Shown: one piece after another, positions 42,427 to 51,993 of the stretch
How the letters are laid out: every line of letters begins with the position of its first letter
Position numbering within the stretch: position 1 is the first letter of the stretch
Source: Campylobacterota bacterium
GTDB lineage: Bacteria > Babelota > Babeliae > Babelales > RVW-14
Length of the DNA stretch: 64,000 nucleotides
NCBI GenBank assembly: GCA_020633995.1
Contig: JACKCO010000003.1
Location: forward strand, 62,001 to 126,000
Direction of reading: 5' to 3'
Translations under genes and position numbers: made by a program
Notes under the pieces: model-generated
The model's database searches: none
What the model saw: only the letters and a program-made list of their open reading frames with translations
Told to the model about the DNA's origin: nothing

Positions 42427-44748
42427 ATGAATCACTCAAAATTAATTACTAATGCAAAAAAATGCATTGCGGTGATTGCACTCGTCGTGGCATGGCTTGT
42501 ACCAAGTACTGCTCAAGCTGCTGAAAGTGAGCAGCTTGTTTTTGAACACGATGTTGTTCGATACGGGGATATTATAAGCTTTGAAGCTTTTAAAGATCCA
42601 AAGGCACCACTGCACGGCCATGACCAAAACTACCAGGACACAGACCGCCAACAAGTTGTTGGTCTCAAAGATGATCAGAGTAGCGCAAAAAAACGTAAAA
42701 ATAACTGGTGGCTTATCATGCCTGAATACGGCAAAGACGTTAGCAAACTCCTCGGACGTCCAATAAGACAAGGAACCACAATCAGACTTCGTCACCTCAT
42801 GACAAAAAAATTCCTCCACTCAAGCAATGAGTTTACAAGTCCTAAAAGCCTGGGCCAACAGGTCTTTTGTTTTGGCGAACAGGGTACCGATGGAAACTGG
42901 ACCATCATCCTGGATGCTGACCGCTCAAAAGCTGTTTGGAATATCGAAGACCGATTTGTACTCTTCCACAAACCAACCAGCAGCAACCAGGATATTGAAC
43001 AAACAAGCGGCAAAAAATTTCTCACACTCTTCCCTGAAACCTCTCAAGACATTGGTGATCAGTACATTATTGCAGCTGCTGATGCACCTTATAGCTGGAA
43101 ACTTACCCAGTTTCACCCAGAAACAATCAACAATCGCCCGATGATTGAAAAACTTGAACGCACACGACGTATCAAAAGAGCAACACAGCTCGCTAAAGAT
43201 GCTGACGCAGAAGAAAAGAAAGAACTGCAAGATAATTTACAGGAAGCACTTGAAGAATTGGCTGAAGCAAAAAAAGATCGCGAAAAGATGGCTGAAAAAG
43301 CACAGGCTGCCGAAGATGAACTTGCAAATCAAATTAAGAAGACAGAAGAAACAAAAAAAGAATACATAAAGATTCAAGAAACACTGCGTGACCTAACCAA
43401 ACTTTCGCAAGATGCACTTGCAGAACAAAACCAAAAATTAGATGACGCACTTAAAGCTCAAAAAGAGGCTGAGCAAGCGCTTGAGCAGCAAGAAGATGCA
43501 ACGGATGATGAAGTAGCAGCCCTTAAACAAAAGCTCAAAGACGCTCTTAAGGCTCAAGAGAATGCACAAAAAACAATAGCCGAAATTCAAGCAGACGCTG
43601 AGAAGGCCAAGGATATTAAAAACCAAGAGGCAGACAAAGCGCTCGCTGAAAAAGAAAAAGCTCTGCAAGAAACCATAAAAGCAAAAGAAAAACTTGAAAA
43701 AGAAAAAGCGCTTACCAAAGCAATCATAGAAAAAGAACGTATTGAAATTGTTGAAATAGCAGAACAAGAACGCTATGAAAACCTAGTTAAAGAAGTTTAT
43801 CCGCTCATTGCTGAGCAAGACCGCAATGAAATGACTGAACGCAGCGTAAAATACGGCGATAAGATCTACATTAAGTTTGCCTATGGCAACATTCAACTGC
43901 ACTCAATTTATGGTCTTGGGTACAACGAGCTTGAGGACGACTCTGGCAATCAACAAGTGATGGGCTACACAGGCAAAACAGGCAACAGCGTATTTGTTGT
44001 CAAAACTGCTCACGGGCAAGGTGCCGGCTCAGGCGAAGTCAAACATGGTGACATCATACGACTTGAACATTTCAACTCGGAAAAGAATTTGCACGCTGAC
44101 AAAGAATCCACAAGTCCTGCCGGATTTGGCGGTGAAGTAAGCTGCTTTGGTAAAAATGGACGTGGTGATGAAGGTGATAACTTCATGATCATGATCGCAC
44201 AAAATGGTAACCCAAACAATCCTGCTCCTCTTGGCACACCACTTAAATCAAATCATACATTTATGCTTGCTCACGTTAGCAGCAGCGAAAATACAAAATC
44301 AAGCACCGTCGATGGAAAAGAATTTGTATGCCCTATCCTCAACAGGCAATTCGATATCTATCGAGTTCATGACATTACCGATAATGACAGCGATTTTCAC
44401 TTTGTTATCGCACTTTCACCGTCAGAGTGTCACTGGTTTGTTAATGGCTTTCATGACAGTACCACAACAACTGCAAAAGAAAGTCCTAAAGTCGCACAAA
44501 AACGGGTATTGAGTAGCACCAGCCATGAAGAGGAAGATGATGATGATCAGACCCGTGTTGGCCGACGACAAGATCTTACCGATCGTCGCAAAACACGTGG
44601 ACGCTACAAACGTAAAAAACGCGCTCCTGCAAGCAGGCACAAAAGAGAATACAAACGCTATCGCGTGGCACCTAAGGGACAAAAACGCCGCGGTCCGCTT
44701 GGCAGCAAAAAAGAGCGTCGTCAAGTAGAACGTAGCGAACGAGGTTAA
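42427..44748 (+). CDS. Secreted two-MIR protein with central coiled coil and basic tail
   Basis: 773 residues. Signal peptide about 1-32 (WLVPSTAQA). MIR 1 at about 40-225 (YGDIISFEA, RQGTTIRLRHLMTKKFLHSS); a Lys/Glu/Ala coiled coil at 230-465; MIR 2 at 474-675 (YGDKIYIKF, KHGDIIRLEHFNSEKNLHAD, ending SECHWFVNGFHD). The tail (about 703-773) is Arg/Lys-rich (RRKTRGRYKRKKR), with more Lys than the other tails. Ribosome site TTAGGGGGGAGGAG before ATG 42427. First gene of a six-gene operon. MIR domains in eukaryotes occur in SDF2, protein O-mannosyltransferases and IP3 receptors as ligand-binding trefoils. Confidence 0.88.
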   Translation: MNHSKLITNAKKCIAVIALVVAWLVPSTAQAAESEQLVFEHDVVRYGDIISFEAFKDPKAPLHGHDQNYQDTDRQQVVGLKDDQSSAKKRKNNWWLIMPEYGKDVSKLLGRPIRQGTTIRLRHLMTKKFLHSSNEFTSPKSLGQQVFCFGEQGTDGNWTIILDADRSKAVWNIEDRFVLFHKPTSSNQDIEQTSGKKFLTLFPETSQDIGDQYIIAAADAPYSWKLTQFHPETINNRPMIEKLERTRRIKRATQLAKDADAEEKKELQDNLQEALEELAEAKKDREKMAEKAQAAEDELANQIKKTEETKKEYIKIQETLRDLTKLSQDALAEQNQKLDDALKAQKEAEQALEQQEDATDDEVAALKQKLKDALKAQENAQKTIAEIQADAEKAKDIKNQEADKALAEKEKALQETIKAKEKLEKEKALTKAIIEKERIEIVEIAEQERYENLVKEVYPLIAEQDRNEMTERSVKYGDKIYIKFAYGNIQLHSIYGLGYNELEDDSGNQQVMGYTGKTGNSVFVVKTAHGQGAGSGEVKHGDIIRLEHFNSEKNLHADKESTSPAGFGGEVSCFGKNGRGDEGDNFMIMIAQNGNPNNPAPLGTPLKSNHTFMLAHVSSSENTKSSTVDGKEFVCPILNRQFDIYRVHDITDNDSDFHFVIALSPSECHWFVNGFHDSTTTTAKESPKVAQKRVLSSTSHEEEDDDDQTRVGRRQDLTDRRKTRGRYKRKKRAPASRHKREYKRYRVAPKGQKRRGPLGSKKERRQVERSERG

Positions 44749-44791
44749 GCACAAATTGAGAGCAATAAATAAAAAAATTGGGAGACAAACA

Positions 44792-47700
44792 ATGAATGCC
44801 TGGAAACAATATAAATTTGTCGTCCTGCTGACACTTTTGGCAGGTAGTATTCTTGGTGTTGAAAAGGCACATGCTCGTCGCTATGCTTCTTCACCAATGG
44901 TGTCTGTTACACAGGCTGGTGATTTTACCTACAACCCTTCACAGGGACATCACAAAGTAGAGTTTCGCGCAAACTGGAAGCTCCCAGCACTTGACCGAGG
45001 TGCAATTAAGTTTCGCGCTAAAGTAGCATCACATGACATTCATGTCATTTTTTCTCCTGAACTGCGCATTGTCCCTGGACAAGGCTACCAGTTTATCATT
45101 GGTGGCTGGGACAATACTAATACCGTTATTCGTCGATCATATGAAGATGATAACACAAGACTGTTAACCGTTACCCGAGATGAAAACCCAGAAGCAATGA
45201 CACAACGCGGCAAGTGGGAAACATACTGGATCAGCATTGATGAAGGAATCTTACTACTGGGCCGAGGAGACAACGTTGGAGACAACATTGTTGTCGCTTG
45301 TGCTGACCCCAACCCACACAAAGGGCTTATGTACTTTGGCCTAAGCGGCTGGGACAATCCGGTAGAATATGCCGACATACAAATTATGCCGTTGGGCGAA
45401 GAGTACGTTCAGGCATCACCTGTTTCTGGTAGTACCTCATTTACCTACCGCCCGGCAGAAGCGAGCAGATGGAATGAGGCAACCTTCCGTCCAGAATGGA
45501 CCATGCAAGAAACTGACAAAGGCTCAATTGTCTTTCGTGCAAAAACAAGTAATGACGTCATCGTTCAGATGTCCACACAACTTTCAGCTAATGAAAACAA
45601 TGCATATACCGTTGTAATCGGTGGAGGTGGGAACACTAAAGCATTCTTACGACGCGGTACTAATGGGGGAACAAGGCGTACAATTACCAAAGAGGAAAAT
45701 CCAGATGCTATGGTTGTTGCAAACACCTGGCAAGACTACTGGGTAAGCTATGAAGACGGCCTACTCGCTTTTGGTCGCGGTAGACTCGTTGGCGAAAACA
45801 CACAAGGGCTATGGCACGATCCAAAGCCTTTGACCGGCATAAAATATTTCGGTCTTTCAGGTTGGGACAAAGCTGTTGAGTATGAAAATATCGCAATCGC
45901 AGGCCCAATGCCATCGGGTGAACCTCAAATGACAAAACCAGTAACATCGGGCGACAGCGTTAATTATGGTGACACCGTCAGAATCACAACACACCAACAA
46001 TTTGATGGCAACAACCTACAACTGCATACCTGGGGCGTTCCATTCACTCACGCTGGCACATCCGGCCAATTTCAAGTAAGTGCATGGCAACATGAAAATG
46101 ATAGCGACCTTTTCAAAATTATGGGCCCAGATGGCAGCAGTGATGATTATAAACTTGGCCAACCAGTAAAAGCTGACGACATTATCCGCCTCAATCAAAT
46201 CGATGCCGGCCACAACCTACACTCACATAACACGCATCAAAGCCCCGGCAATCATGGTTTTGAAGTTACCCTTTATCAACACGGTAAAGATTCAAATGAC
46301 AACTGGCAGCTCATGCTTGATGGTCAAGGAGCTGGCAGCGTTTGGAATAAAGACGCACGGTTCATGCTTAAGCACGTTAACTCACAAGCAACGCTCTACG
46401 TTCCAGGCCCAAAGTATGATGTGCGTAAGGGAACAGGATTTCCAGGTACAGACTACCAACACATTGTAGCTACAAAAATTGGAGCTCCAACACAACTATC
46501 TAAGTTTTTTGTTAAAGAAATTACCAAAAAAGCACCTGTTGCTCAGCAAACAGAAGACGTTGCAAAACCAGTCACCATCGTTAAAGGCCCTGATGGGCAT
46601 GAATGGGGACTTGGTGCCAAAAAAGTTCCTGGTGGTTCAATCACCATGTGCAAAAAAGATGACAAATGGATGGAAGTTGATGGCGGCCTGGTACAACTCT
46701 CAGTTGGGCCAAAGGGCATTCTATGGGGCGTCAATGAAAATGATGATATTTTCTACCGCGATGGCATTAACTCAGACAACCCAGAAGGTACTGGCTGGAG
46801 CCAGGTTCAAGGCAAGCTCAAAGAAGTGTATATCACACCATTTGGCTCAACAGTCTACGGTAAAAATAAAGCTAATGAATTTTTTGTCTCCGCAAGTGGT
46901 AATCCAAAAAACCCTGCATGGGAAAAACAAGACCAAGACGATACTCAAGTTACCTATGCTCCAAACATTCAAGGCATGAACACAAAAGTGTACGACACCG
47001 ACTGGGCGTTACCTGAAAAAAATAAAGGCAGCATAACCTTTGCAGCTCAAACAGTAAAAGACGTTCATATCAACCTTGCACGCAGTGCGGTTGACGAACC
47101 AGGCAAAATGTATGAAATCATTATCGGCGGTTGGAACAATACCCAGTCAGTCATTAAAGATGGTCCAAACAATTACCTGTTTAAAACCAAAGCTATTGAC
47201 GCCATGGTTGACAGCGGCATGGGTAAACGCGACAAACCAGAATGGCACGGCTACTGGATAACCATCGATGGTGGCAAGATTGCCGTTGGTAAAGGCGATA
47301 AACTTGGTGAAAATGTCATTATGGAGACCGACGACAACAGCCCACACAAAAATATTCGCTACGTTGGATTTGGCGGCTGGGACGAAGTTGTCAAATTCCG
47401 CGAGATCAAAATCGTTGGTCCGCAAAAACCTGAAGAAAAAGAAGTTGTAGAAGTAAAAGCAGAAAAGAAAGATCTTGATAAAGAGTTCTTTGCTCTCACC
47501 CGCGACAACTTCTATAAACAACTCATCAAAAACACACAAGAAAAACATACCATTAACTACGGCGACATCATCGAACTCAACCATGTGTACGGTAACATAC
47601 AAATACATGCTAACAACGCATTTAAATACAACAACACGGGTGGGTCAGGTCAAGTTCAAGTACAAGGCTGGCCAGTTCCTGGTGACGAAAGCAACTACTT

Positions 47701-48439
47701 CATTGTTAAAGGCCCAGACGGCCAAGATGATAAAACAGGTCCCGTCAAGAGTGGTGACACCATTCGCCTTGAACACAAAGTATCTAAGATGAATCTTCAC
47801 TCACATGCATCACATCAAAGCCCAAACAAACTTGGTTATGAAATTACGTTGTTTGGCGAAAACGGCAAAGGTGACAGCAATGACAATTGGGTTGTCATGC
47901 TTATGGATGATGACCAGTTTGGTAACCCAGCACGAATCGGCTCAGAGTGGACAACTCGTGATAGCGTCAACTTATTTCACGCAAACAGCAGTGACAACAA
48001 CCAGGCAAACACACCAACAGGCAAACGATTTCTTGCTTGGGGCGGACCAAACCAAATGTTTGACGTTTGGACAACCAACGACAAAAACAGCACAAAACGA
48101 CACGAGCAATATGAACTTGCTGGCATGCCACAAGAAAGTCACTGGTTTGTTAGTGGATTCCATAAAGACAGCCCTGAAAAGAAAGAAATGAGTACCGCCG
48201 AGCCTACAAAAGTAACACCTGATGAGAAAAAAGAAGCTGAAAAAGAAAAAGAAGGCGACAAGAAAAAAGAAGAAGAAAAAGTTGTTGAGAAACCACGCGA
48301 ACAAAGACGACGCAGAACAAGACGCCGCACGGAAGATAAACTGAGCCGTCGTAGCCGGCGTGATCGTGGTCAAAGGCGTGAACGCGGCAGCCGCAGTAGC
48401 CGTAGCGCTCGCACTCGAAGCAGTAGAAGAGCACGATAG
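44792..48439 (+). CDS. Secreted FAMeT/MIR/tectonin mosaic with Arg-rich tail
   Basis: 1215 residues from the ATG at 44792, supported by TTGGGAGA; an earlier TTG at 44756 lacks a site. Signal peptide 1-28 (VEKAHA). FAMeT-like domains at about 45-202 and 213-372 (MYFGLSGWDNPVEY, IKYFGLSGWDKAVEY), MIR at 388-580 (KADDIIRLNQIDAGHNLHSH), a short tectonin pair at 592-713 (GPKGILWGVNENDDIFYRDG), FAMeT at 722-878 (IRYVGFGGWDEVVKF), MIR at 907-1128 (KSGDTIRLEHKVSKMNLHSH), then a Lys/Glu block and Arg/Ser tail (1170-1215). Best example of all three module types in one chain. Same domain order as the C-terminal two-thirds of the next protein, so tandem duplication is likely. Confidence 0.9.
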   Translation: MNAWKQYKFVVLLTLLAGSILGVEKAHARRYASSPMVSVTQAGDFTYNPSQGHHKVEFRANWKLPALDRGAIKFRAKVASHDIHVIFSPELRIVPGQGYQFIIGGWDNTNTVIRRSYEDDNTRLLTVTRDENPEAMTQRGKWETYWISIDEGILLLGRGDNVGDNIVVACADPNPHKGLMYFGLSGWDNPVEYADIQIMPLGEEYVQASPVSGSTSFTYRPAEASRWNEATFRPEWTMQETDKGSIVFRAKTSNDVIVQMSTQLSANENNAYTVVIGGGGNTKAFLRRGTNGGTRRTITKEENPDAMVVANTWQDYWVSYEDGLLAFGRGRLVGENTQGLWHDPKPLTGIKYFGLSGWDKAVEYENIAIAGPMPSGEPQMTKPVTSGDSVNYGDTVRITTHQQFDGNNLQLHTWGVPFTHAGTSGQFQVSAWQHENDSDLFKIMGPDGSSDDYKLGQPVKADDIIRLNQIDAGHNLHSHNTHQSPGNHGFEVTLYQHGKDSNDNWQLMLDGQGAGSVWNKDARFMLKHVNSQATLYVPGPKYDVRKGTGFPGTDYQHIVATKIGAPTQLSKFFVKEITKKAPVAQQTEDVAKPVTIVKGPDGHEWGLGAKKVPGGSITMCKKDDKWMEVDGGLVQLSVGPKGILWGVNENDDIFYRDGINSDNPEGTGWSQVQGKLKEVYITPFGSTVYGKNKANEFFVSASGNPKNPAWEKQDQDDTQVTYAPNIQGMNTKVYDTDWALPEKNKGSITFAAQTVKDVHINLARSAVDEPGKMYEIIIGGWNNTQSVIKDGPNNYLFKTKAIDAMVDSGMGKRDKPEWHGYWITIDGGKIAVGKGDKLGENVIMETDDNSPHKNIRYVGFGGWDEVVKFREIKIVGPQKPEEKEVVEVKAEKKDLDKEFFALTRDNFYKQLIKNTQEKHTINYGDIIELNHVYGNIQIHANNAFKYNNTGGSGQVQVQGWPVPGDESNYFIVKGPDGQDDKTGPVKSGDTIRLEHKVSKMNLHSHASHQSPNKLGYEITLFGENGKGDSNDNWVVMLMDDDQFGNPARIGSEWTTRDSVNLFHANSSDNNQANTPTGKRFLAWGGPNQMFDVWTTNDKNSTKRHEQYELAGMPQESHWFVSGFHKDSPEKKEMSTAEPTKVTPDEKKEAEKEKEGDKKKEEEKVVEKPREQRRRRTRRRTEDKLSRRSRRDRGQRRERGSRSSRSARTRSSRRAR

Positions 48440-48495
48440 AAAGAAACAGTTAAAGGAAATAATTTAAATAACAATCCTTAGGGGGAGCAAAAGAC

Positions 48496-51400
48496 ATGAA
48501 ATATTCACTCTATCATTCAATCAAACACTGGCTTGTGAACATACTTGCCTTAGGCCTTGTATGCTCGTCAGCACACGCAGGACATGGTTTTAAAGATGTT
48601 GCTGGCGCGTGGTACGGGCTTGATAAAGGTAACAAAATCAATGTTACCTCCAAAGCAAGCAACCAAGTAAAAAAAGAGGATTACCTGAAAGCCCCCGCAA
48701 ATATGAACGAGTACTTTGGGCAAGACCCGATTCCAGGCACAGTTAAAACAGCAGCGTTCCATTTGATTTTTGACGATGGCTATGATCTGCATCTGCGCTG
48801 CCCTGAACATCATTACACAAACTTTTATGCTATTTATGCTCAACCATCACAAGACCCTAAACACCACGGCGGCAAACTGACCCCCGACAACAATCCTGAT
48901 ATCAGACGTATCCCCCCAAATTTTCCAGCATTGCCAGCACCAGCTGAAATGGAACTTGGCAGAGTTTACACCAGTAGCGACAAGCAACACATCAACGACA
49001 TTCACAATAATCATGTCATCCCAAAGCTCAAACAAATTCTTAAAGAATACGGCTTCATCTACATTCCTGATTGGAAAGCTTTCTTAGGTGAACAAAACTA
49101 CCAAACATTTCAAGCCGAAGGTGAACACGCCGTCTACATCCATATCTTTATGAGAAACATCGAAAACAAATACGAAATTCTAGATTTCAAATTTGTTATG
49201 AGCATTGGAACCGACCAAGTTATTATCTACCCTACCACACCCGAAAACGCTGCAAAACACTTAGATGGCACAGAAAAGCAGCCAACCGAACCGGTTATGC
49301 CGGCAGTAGCAGCAACGCCGGTATCAGACTCGACCATTGCCTATGGTGACGTACTACGTATCAACTTTAGAGCTCTGGATCTTCGCCTACATGCGTGGAA
49401 TCAACCATACAGACATCCAGGCACGTCAGGCCAGTTCCAAGTAAGCGCATGGGCTTATCAAGATGACAATGATCTGTTTAAAGTACTAGGCCCAGATGGT
49501 ACAGACGAAGACTACATGCTTGGCCAGCCAGTGAAAGCTGAGAGTACTATACGTCTTAAGCATATGGCAACCGGACACAACCTACACTCACACACACAAC
49601 ACATGAGCCCAGGCAACCATGGCTATGAAGTTACACTCTTTCAACACGGTAAAGATTCAAATGATAACTGGAATGTCTTAATCGATGGTAAAAGTGCAGG
49701 ACAAAACTGGGACAAAGCTGACAATTTCAGACTCTTTCACGTCAATACCAGCAGCTACCTCTACCTCCCAGGTCCTAAATTTGACGTACGCGAAGGTACT
49801 GGTCTTGGTGGCTCAGACTTGCAATACATCATTGCTGCAAAAGCTACAGCAGGAACACCCTCTATTGAAGTTGCACGAATTATCTCACAGTCTCCAATGT
49901 TTGTAAAAGATATTACTCAACGTGCATCAGCTCCGGAAAAACCTGAAACTACTGATACTAAGCAAGACACACCAACTACGGTGGTTAAGGGCCCAGAGGG
50001 ACATGAGTGGGCACTTGGCTCTAAAAAAGTACCTGGTGGTTCAAATATCTTGTGTAAAAAAGATGACAAATGGATGGGGATTGATGGCGGACTAGTAAAA
50101 CTAGCGGTCGGTAAAAAAGGCATCTTGTGGGGTGTTAATGAAAATGACGACATTTTCTACCGCGATGGCATCAGCGCAAGCAAACCAGAAGGCACCGCAT
50201 GGATACACGTACAAGGTAAATTAAAATCAATCTTTATCACACCATTTGGCACGGTCTACGGAAAAAATGCAGCAAATGAGTTTTTTGTTTCCTTCAGCGG
50301 TGATCCTAAAAATCCAGCATGGGAAAAACAAGAGCAAGACGCAACCAAATTTACCTATGCCCCTGACATACAAGGTCTTGACGTCAAAACATATCATTCA
50401 ACATGGAAGTTACCAGAAAAAGGTAAGGGCTCTGTAATATTCAAAGCACTTTGCTACAAAGACGTTCACGTCAACCTAGCACCAAACCAGGTTGATGAAA
50501 AAGGCAAAATGTATGAGCTTGTTATCGGTGGCTGGGAAAATACACAAACAGTTGTCTATGAACCAGAGGCTCGAGCACAAAACAAACAAGAGTTTATGTT
50601 TCAGAGCAAAGCCGTTGATGCACTCATTGAAAGCGGCCTAGGCAAAAGTGACAAGCCTGTCATGCATGAGTACTGGGTCAGCTATGACAATGGCAAGATT
50701 ACCGCAGGACGAGGCAGCACAATTGGCGAAAACACCTTCATAGATGTTAAAGATGACACACCGTTTGAAGACATTCAGTACATCGGACTGGGTGGCTGGA
50801 ACAACGTTGTTAAATTTCAAGACATCAAAATAGTTGGTGCTGCCCAAGAAAAAGAAGAAGCCAAAGAAGAAGTAAAAGAAGCTGTTAAAGCAGATCCTCT
50901 TGATCAAACCTTCTTTAATTACACACGTAGCAACTTCTTTAAACAGCTGATTAAAAATACTCAGCAAAAACATACCATTAACTATGGCGACATCATCGAA
51001 CTTAACCACGTGTATGGTAACGTTCAAATTCACGCTAACAACGCCTTCAAATACAACAATGAAGGTGGCTCAGGACAAGTTCAAGTTCAAGGCTGGTCGG
51101 TTCCTGGCGACGAAAGCAACTTCTTCATCGTCAAAGGCCCAGACGGCCAAGATGATAAAGAAGGTCCCGTCAAGAGCGGCGACACAATTCGCCTTGAACA
51201 CAAAGTATCTAAGATGAACCTTCACTCACATGCTTCTCACCAAAGCCCTAACGATTTTGGAGCCGAAGTTACCTTGTTTGGCAGTGACAGTAAGGGTGAT
51301 AGCAATGACAACTGGGTTGTTATGGTCATGGATGATGATCAATTTGGTAACCCATCAAAAATTGGCACAGAGTGGACGACGCGTGATAGCGTTAACTTCT

Positions 51401-51948
51401 TCCACCACAACACCAGCACAGACAAAAACGCAAGCAATGTCTCGAATAAGAGCTTCTTGACCTGGGGTGGACAAAAACAAATGTTTGACGTCTGGAAAAC
51501 TAACGATAAGGACAGCACAAAGTCACACTTACAGTACGAACTTGCTGGCACTGATCGTGAAAGTCATTGGTTTGTAAGCGCATTCCACAAAGACAGCCCA
51601 GAAAAGAAAACAATGACCACTGCAGCAGTTCCACCGAAAAAAGTAACCCAAGATGAAAAGAAAGAAGCTGACAAAGAGCGTAAGGGAGACGAAAAAGTCG
51701 ACCCACGTCGCGTTGTGCGTCGCAGCAGAACACGACGTCGTAGAGGCGAGGTGGCTGAGGTTGACGACCAAGCTCGTTCAGCTCGTAGCAGACAAGTACG
51801 TGACCGCGGTACAAGATCTCGTGGTAGACGTCGTGAACGTGGTGCTCGCGGAACAAGCAGACGTGAAAGCCGCTCAGTTCGTGGTAGACGTGGACAACGC
51901 AGCAGAGAAACGTCAGCACGTGATCGTCGCGGCAGATTAAGAGATTAA
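48496..51948 (+). CDS. Secreted mosaic: YG-type module, MIR, tectonin, FAMeT, MIR, Arg-rich tail
   Basis: 1150 residues. Signal peptide 1-28 (CSSAHA). Residues 30-260 are the module shared with the genes at 1 and 53852 (AWYGLDKGNKINVT, YFGQDPIPGTVK, GFIYIPDWK). MIR at 279-472; tectonin at 494-612; FAMeT at 617-780 (IQYIGLGGWNNVVKF); MIR at 822-1035 (KSGDTIRLEHKVSKMNLHSH, ending ESHWFVSAFHKDSPEKK). A Lys/Glu/Asp stretch, then an Arg/Gly/Ser tail (1066-1150, RGRRRERGARGTSRR). Ribosome site TTAGGGGGAG. Middle domains are closely similar to those of the protein at 44792. Binding partner unknown. Confidence 0.9.
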   Translation: MKYSLYHSIKHWLVNILALGLVCSSAHAGHGFKDVAGAWYGLDKGNKINVTSKASNQVKKEDYLKAPANMNEYFGQDPIPGTVKTAAFHLIFDDGYDLHLRCPEHHYTNFYAIYAQPSQDPKHHGGKLTPDNNPDIRRIPPNFPALPAPAEMELGRVYTSSDKQHINDIHNNHVIPKLKQILKEYGFIYIPDWKAFLGEQNYQTFQAEGEHAVYIHIFMRNIENKYEILDFKFVMSIGTDQVIIYPTTPENAAKHLDGTEKQPTEPVMPAVAATPVSDSTIAYGDVLRINFRALDLRLHAWNQPYRHPGTSGQFQVSAWAYQDDNDLFKVLGPDGTDEDYMLGQPVKAESTIRLKHMATGHNLHSHTQHMSPGNHGYEVTLFQHGKDSNDNWNVLIDGKSAGQNWDKADNFRLFHVNTSSYLYLPGPKFDVREGTGLGGSDLQYIIAAKATAGTPSIEVARIISQSPMFVKDITQRASAPEKPETTDTKQDTPTTVVKGPEGHEWALGSKKVPGGSNILCKKDDKWMGIDGGLVKLAVGKKGILWGVNENDDIFYRDGISASKPEGTAWIHVQGKLKSIFITPFGTVYGKNAANEFFVSFSGDPKNPAWEKQEQDATKFTYAPDIQGLDVKTYHSTWKLPEKGKGSVIFKALCYKDVHVNLAPNQVDEKGKMYELVIGGWENTQTVVYEPEARAQNKQEFMFQSKAVDALIESGLGKSDKPVMHEYWVSYDNGKITAGRGSTIGENTFIDVKDDTPFEDIQYIGLGGWNNVVKFQDIKIVGAAQEKEEAKEEVKEAVKADPLDQTFFNYTRSNFFKQLIKNTQQKHTINYGDIIELNHVYGNVQIHANNAFKYNNEGGSGQVQVQGWSVPGDESNFFIVKGPDGQDDKEGPVKSGDTIRLEHKVSKMNLHSHASHQSPNDFGAEVTLFGSDSKGDSNDNWVVMVMDDDQFGNPSKIGTEWTTRDSVNFFHHNTSTDKNASNVSNKSFLTWGGQKQMFDVWKTNDKDSTKSHLQYELAGTDRESHWFVSAFHKDSPEKKTMTTAAVPPKKVTQDEKKEADKERKGDEKVDPRRVVRRSRTRRRRGEVAEVDDQARSARSRQVRDRGTRSRGRRRERGARGTSRRESRSVRGRRGQRSRETSARDRRGRLRD

Positions 51949-51993
51949 GTAAAAGGTTATTAAAAAAACAAAAGTAAACAGGAGAGAGCAATC